This document shows positions 6,000 to 9,274 of a stretch of 9,274 nt of DNA, piece by piece (positions within the stretch are counted from its first letter, which is position 1; each line of letters starts with the position of its first letter). The notes under the pieces were generated by a model that saw only the letters and a program-made list of their open reading frames with translations, ran no database searches and was not told the DNA's origin. Position numbers and translations under genes: made by a program. This stretch comes from Caldifarciminota bacterium (GTDB taxonomy: Bacteria; Hydrothermota; Hydrothermia; S141-80). The stretch is taken from positions 1 to 9,274 of the forward strand of contig JALUJC010000216.1 in the NCBI GenBank assembly GCA_027053375.1, given 5' to 3'.

Positions 6000-7607
6000 A
6001 TGTTAAATTTCTTTCAGAAAAAAGGTCTTGGACCGCTCTGGGGAGTGGATATCGGCACCCGTTTTGTAAAAGCCGTATTCGTGACCTCGGGGAAAGGACG
6101 TCCGGTTCTGAAACACGCACTGGTGGAGCCCATGCCGGAAGATGTGATCGTTTCCAAAGAAATGGCAGACCGGCAGGCCGTGGTGGAAACCCTGACACGG
6201 ATGTTTGAACTTGTCCCGGAGCAGATTCCACGCCGTGTGATCGTGAGTGTGGCCGGACGGGGAATCCTCACCCGCAAGATGACCCTGACCCGGGAAAAGG
6301 GGGTGTCACTGGAAGAAGCCGTTCTCACGGCGGTCTCCGGGGGTCAGCTTCCCTTTGATTTGCAGGAAGTGTACTGGGACTTCGCAGAAATCGGAAAAAC
6401 CCCGGAAGGTCAGATCCAGGGATTCTTTGTTGCTTCACGTCCACCCGCCATTGAAGAAGTCCTGGATGTGGTCACCACAGCAGATCTCACCCTGGTGGGC
6501 GTGGATCACGATCCTTTTGCCGTATATAACCTCTACACTTTCCTTTCGGTGCTCCCCCCCACCGGCCGTTACCTTGGTTTACACATGGGATACGAACTCT
6601 CGCACCTCTTCCTCGTGGAGGATACCGCCCTGGTCTGGACACAGGAAATCCCCTTTGCACAAAAGCAATTTGTGGAAGCACTGAACCGGATCCTGGGGAT
6701 GGACATCTCGGAAGCCCAGGACGCACTTCGGGGAAAGATTCCTGACAATTTTGAAGAGCAAAGCGTCCGGCAGGTGATCACCAACGTCACGGGGAACTTT
6801 GTGGAGAACATTCGTAGAATCCTGGAAAGCGAAAGCGAAGAACGGACCGTTGAAGGGATTTTCCTCTCCGGAGGGGGCGCACTGATTGACGGGCTTCCTG
6901 CCGAACTGGAAAACAACCTGGATCTGCAAATTCTTACGGTGAACCCCCTGGATTACATGGATGTGGAAGCAGAAGTGGATCCGGAGATCGGTCCACTTCT
7001 CACCGTGGCGCTGGGCATGGCCATTAAAAGCACCACCCCCGTCACGGTCAACATCAACCTTCTACCGAAAGAGGAAAAGGAAGCGCTTGAGCGTGAGCTT
7101 CTCCCCATTCCCCGTCCAGAACTCACACTCCCGCTGGCCACCGGCGTGCTTGCCCTTCTGATTGTTGGCGCTGGATGGTGGAATCGAAGTCAGACCCTCT
7201 CCCGCCTCCATGCAGAAATCACGGACAAATCCAGACAGGTAAAACAACTGGAACAGAGCCTTGGAGATCTGGCGGGACTTAAAAAGAAGCGGGATCTTCT
7301 GCAACGGAAAATCCGGACCATCGAGATGCTTCGACGTGGGCAAACCGAAGCCATTCTCTATATTGATGAACTGGTCCGCCGCCTTCCCTCCAATGTCTGG
7401 CTCACCAGTCTGGAAGACCGTGGCGGGATGCTTGCCCTCAAAGGGGGCGCCATGAACCAGGCAGCTGTCGCGCAGTTCATGCGGAACCTTGAGCGGTCTG
7501 AGCAATTCAGCGATCCCACCGTTCCGGTGATCGAGGAAGCAAAAACCAAAGAACTGGATTTTTATGAGTTTCAGCTGAATGTGAGAAAAACAGGAGGCGT
7601 TCAATGA
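6000..7607 (+). CDS. pilM-pilN: Type IV pilus assembly protein PilM-PilN fusion
   Basis: The 535-residue chain joins two normally separate proteins. Residues 1-345 are PilM, an actin/FtsA-like cytoplasmic protein, with WGVDIGTRFVKAV (14-26), the inter-domain segment GGQLPFDLQEVYWDF, LSGGGALIDGL (289-299) and the closing LLTVALGMAI. After a linker of about eight residues comes the PilN signature INLLPKEEK (352-360), which in ordinary PilN sits at the very N-terminus and binds a groove in PilM. A membrane segment (about 377-394), a coiled coil (about 396-448) and a ferredoxin-like periplasmic domain (about 450-530, with LPSNVWLTSLE) follow. The product would be one inner-membrane subunit of the alignment complex that pairs with PilO. 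His195 stands where the second phosphate motif of PilM usually has Asp. The start ATG has a G-rich site (5986-5992). Its end overlaps the lipoprotein start. Confidence 0.93.
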   Translation: MLNFFQKKGLGPLWGVDIGTRFVKAVFVTSGKGRPVLKHALVEPMPEDVIVSKEMADRQAVVETLTRMFELVPEQIPRRVIVSVAGRGILTRKMTLTREKGVSLEEAVLTAVSGGQLPFDLQEVYWDFAEIGKTPEGQIQGFFVASRPPAIEEVLDVVTTADLTLVGVDHDPFAVYNLYTFLSVLPPTGRYLGLHMGYELSHLFLVEDTALVWTQEIPFAQKQFVEALNRILGMDISEAQDALRGKIPDNFEEQSVRQVITNVTGNFVENIRRILESESEERTVEGIFLSGGGALIDGLPAELENNLDLQILTVNPLDYMDVEAEVDPEIGPLLTVALGMAIKSTTPVTVNINLLPKEEKEALERELLPIPRPELTLPLATGVLALLIVGAGWWNRSQTLSRLHAEITDKSRQVKQLEQSLGDLAGLKKKRDLLQRKIRTIEMLRRGQTEAILYIDELVRRLPSNVWLTSLEDRGGMLALKGGAMNQAAVAQFMRNLERSEQFSDPTVPVIEEAKTKELDFYEFQLNVRKTGGVQ

Positions 7608-8125
7608 AACGCATTGCTCTGGCCCTTGTGGTGGTCGGTTTGTTCCTCCCGGCCTGCTCTTCCCGTCAGAGCGGCCAGACCGTGGTCGTTACAGGACGGG
7701 TTCTGCATCACTGGAACGACACCACCCCGCTCCCTGCACCCGGGGTCAGGGTGGTGGTCCAGCCCCGCACAGATGCAGGGACCCCCGGGGAACAAACCGC
7801 CCCGGTCTTCACACGTGCGGAAACGTTTACCGACACCACAAACGGACGATGGTCCGTGGAAATCCCTGTGGGCATGGTCTTTCCAGATGCCCCCACCCCC
7901 TCGGATCCCGTACTCTCCATTCCTATGCCCGTGGATATCATCTTTGATTATCAAGTGCTTGCAGGGACCGGGACGGATTCTGCCACAGGGTGGACGATTG
8001 ACACCTTCAATGTTCTGGAGTACGTGATCCAGACTTCCATCACCCACGCGGACACGGAGTACATTCCCACCGTGTACCTGTCCGAATTTCAGCGTGTGAA
8101 CCAGTACATCGTCATCCATCCCTGA
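7604..8125 (+). CDS. Lipoprotein in the pilus operon, beta-sandwich-like
   Basis: This 173-residue protein has a lipoprotein signal peptide: MKR, a hydrophobic core and the lipobox LPAC, with Cys18 as the predicted lipidated residue. The mature part is rich in Val, Thr and Pro. Its start, TVVVTGRVLHHWNDTTPLPAPGVRVVV read across about residues 26-52, resembles the first strands of carboxypeptidase-regulatory/transthyretin-like domains (VxGxVxDxxTxxPLxGVxV). AGGAGG lies six bases before the ATG, which overlaps the pilMN stop (ATGA), so translation is probably coupled. It sits between PilN and PilO, where classical operons have no gene; PilP, the usual lipoprotein, lies after PilO. I see no PilP sequence features, so it may be a lineage-specific alignment or outer-membrane partner rather than PilP. 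Function is not established. Confidence 0.82.
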   Translation: MKRIALALVVVGLFLPACSSRQSGQTVVVTGRVLHHWNDTTPLPAPGVRVVVQPRTDAGTPGEQTAPVFTRAETFTDTTNGRWSVEIPVGMVFPDAPTPSDPVLSIPMPVDIIFDYQVLAGTGTDSATGWTIDTFNVLEYVIQTSITHADTEYIPTVYLSEFQRVNQYIVIHP

Positions 8126-8140
8126 GGGGGAGGCGCGGGC

Positions 8141-8791
8141 ATGAACTTCAACCTTCAAAACCCTCTGGTCCGCGGCTTCCTGTTTGCACTGATCGTACCC
8201 ATTGTTCTCCTTGTGGTGGGTCGTCAGTATGTCTGGAAGCCCAGGGATCAGGCCATTCAAACCGCGCGGGACTCCGTGCAGATGCTGGACCGGAAAATCG
8301 CCCAGCTTCAACGGGATCTCCAGGAAAAAGCACGCGTGGAAAAAGAGTACAAAGTCCTTCTGGAACAATGGGCAGCCCTGAAGGATATTCTTCCAGAAAA
8401 GGAAGACTATCCTGGCGTTTTGCTGATCCTGCACAACGCGGCTGTTCGAAGCGGGGTGGAAGTGGTCCGTGTACGCCGCATCGGGGCGTCCGCACCCGGT
8501 GGAGGTGGAGGGCAACCCGCCCAGGGGCAACAGGCGGCGGCTGCGCGTACCCGACAGGGCGCAAAAGGGCGTGCGGCGGTCCAGTACCGAACCCTCACAC
8601 TGGATCTGGAGCTCAAAGGATCGTTCTATGACATCATGAAGTTCTTCAAAACGGTGCTGAGTTCTTCGCGGCTCGGGAAAATCCAGAATGTCACACTCAC
8701 CTACCAGCGACCGAGCAATCAGCAAATTCAACGGCGATCGGTGAAAGCGCGTGTTCGATACCTGGTCTACAGCTTTGCGGGCGTGGAGTAG
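8141..8791 (+). CDS. pilO: Type IV pilus inner-membrane alignment protein PilO
   Basis: This 216-residue bitopic inner-membrane protein has a short cytoplasmic N-terminus, one membrane segment (about 11-27), a coiled coil (about 35-75) and a periplasmic ferredoxin-like domain. The domain shows the PilO pattern: LKDILPEKEDYPGVLLILHNAAVRSGVEV, then YRTLTLDLELKGSFYDIMKFFKTVLSSSRL and IQNVTLTY. In known systems PilO pairs with PilN to link the cytoplasmic PilM to the secretin. A low-complexity insertion rich in Gly, Gln, Ala and Arg (about 115-146) breaks the periplasmic domain before its second half and is probably a flexible loop. GGGGGAGG lies seven bases upstream of the ATG. The gene starts 15 bases after the lipoprotein and is followed nine bases later by the AMIN protein. 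Sequence conservation in this family is low, so the call also uses context. Confidence 0.9.
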   Translation: MNFNLQNPLVRGFLFALIVPIVLLVVGRQYVWKPRDQAIQTARDSVQMLDRKIAQLQRDLQEKARVEKEYKVLLEQWAALKDILPEKEDYPGVLLILHNAAVRSGVEVVRVRRIGASAPGGGGGQPAQGQQAAAARTRQGAKGRAAVQYRTLTLDLELKGSFYDIMKFFKTVLSSSRLGKIQNVTLTYQRPSNQQIQRRSVKARVRYLVYSFAGVE

Positions 8792-8795
8792 GAGG
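8790..8795 (+). promoter_or_regulatory. Ribosome binding site deciding the AMIN protein start
   Basis: AGGAGG overlaps the pilO stop codon. Two ATG codons follow in frame, at 8798 (two-base spacing) and 8801 (five-base spacing). The second is the better start and gives a normal Met-Lys signal peptide. Confidence 0.65.
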
Positions 8796-8800
8796 GGATG

Positions 8801-9274
8801 ATGAAACACGGTCTGTTTTTGTGGACGCTGGGATTGCTTCTTTTGCCCGCGGCTATGGTCGCCGGGGAACTACAATCCATTTCCATTGAGAAGCAGAACG
8901 GAACGGTACGCATCTTGCTGAAAGGAAAAGATCTTCAGCGATATCAGACACTCATTCTGAAACGCCCTGCGAGATTTGTGCTGGATCTGCTCGAAACCGG
9001 CTATCGCGTGGATCGTAAACCTGTTGAACTCTCCGTTCAGGAAGGCGCGGTTCTCCGGATTCGTTCCAGCCAGTACCGGCTTACCCCTGTGCCCATCACC
9101 CGTGTGGTGCTGGATCTCTCACATCTGGTTCGCCCCACCGTTTCACGCACTTCAGACGGTCTCGTGGTGGTGGTTCCTCCGAAAGGCGAAACCCCAACTT
9201 CCCCCATCACTTCGAAGAAACCCCAACCTGAACAACCGTCCGCTCCCTCACCCTCTGCCCGACCTTCCCGACCC
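8801..9274 (+). CDS. pilQ: AMIN-domain protein, likely N-terminus of the PilQ secretin (partial)
   Basis: The frame is open for 158 codons and runs off the window end. It begins with a Sec signal peptide (MKH, then a Leu-rich core, cleavage likely after AMVAG near residue 22). Residues about 24-126 form an AMIN domain. The telling segments are LKRPARFVLDLLETGY, with VLRIRSSQYRL and ITRVVLDLSHLVRPTVSRTSDGLVVVV, matching the family's paired strand pattern. AMIN domains bind peptidoglycan and localise PilQ secretins and AmiC amidases. Residues about 127-158 are a Pro/Ser/Lys linker typical of the region between AMIN domains or before the secretin N-domains. Following pilMN and pilO, PilQ is the natural identity. 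The secretin core lies beyond the window, so a short AMIN-only or amidase protein is not excluded. Confidence 0.82.
   Translation, partial: MKHGLFLWTLGLLLLPAAMVAGELQSISIEKQNGTVRILLKGKDLQRYQTLILKRPARFVLDLLETGYRVDRKPVELSVQEGAVLRIRSSQYRLTPVPITRVVLDLSHLVRPTVSRTSDGLVVVVPPKGETPTSPITSKKPQPEQPSAPSPSARPSRP

Noticed and set aside
7601..8809. A 402-codon open frame on the minus strand
   Set aside because: It lies antisense to the lipoprotein and PilO genes, which have clear ribosome binding sites, a lipobox and family features. The antisense product shows no recognisable domain and is explained by codon bias.
1..9274. Mobile elements, CRISPR arrays, tRNA or rRNA genes
   Set aside because: No terminal inverted repeats, transposase or integrase motifs, regularly spaced repeats, or RNA-gene signatures were found by eye in either strand.

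Overview
The window looks like a chromosomal segment of a Gram-negative (diderm) bacterium of moderately high GC. The reasons are a PilQ-type AMIN-domain protein with a signal peptide, an outer-membrane-style lipoprotein, the inner-membrane PilM/N/O set, and a secreted protein ending in a T9SS-like C-terminal sorting domain. That mixture suggests an FCB-group or related candidate-phylum lineage (for example WOR-3/Hydrothermae-like). This placement is inference; there is no rRNA or marker gene here to confirm it.

All genes lie on the plus strand, tightly packed. At the left edge is the unrecognised 3' end of one gene, coupled by a GTGA stop/start overlap to a small heavy-metal-associated (HMA, copper-chaperone-like) protein. 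A 78-base gap follows, carrying a good sigma-70-like promoter (TTGACA, 18 bases, TATATT). After it come a secreted protein with a sorting tail, two adjacent Roadblock/LC7 proteins, a prepilin peptidase (PilD), a long TPR protein with a Glu/Pro linker, a fusion of a GspE_N/MshEN-like domain with a DnaA-like AAA+ domain, a PilM-PilN fusion, a lipoprotein, PilO, and the first 158 codons of an AMIN-domain (PilQ-like) protein. Gaps are 9 to 25 bases and several genes overlap, so transcription as one operon is likely. A second TTGACA/TATATA promoter candidate sits in the 3' end of pilD.

Functionally this is a type IV pilus (or related secretion) locus. PilD would process prepilins. PilMN and PilO form the inner-membrane alignment complex. 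The AMIN/PilQ protein would start the outer-membrane secretin. The Roadblock proteins, the TPR protein and the GspE_N-AAA protein look like accessory or regulatory cytoplasmic components. The least ordinary points are the single-polypeptide PilM-PilN, the GspE_N plus DnaA-like AAA fusion with Arg in place of the Walker A Lys, and an unfamiliar lipoprotein between PilN and PilO where no classical PilP is seen.
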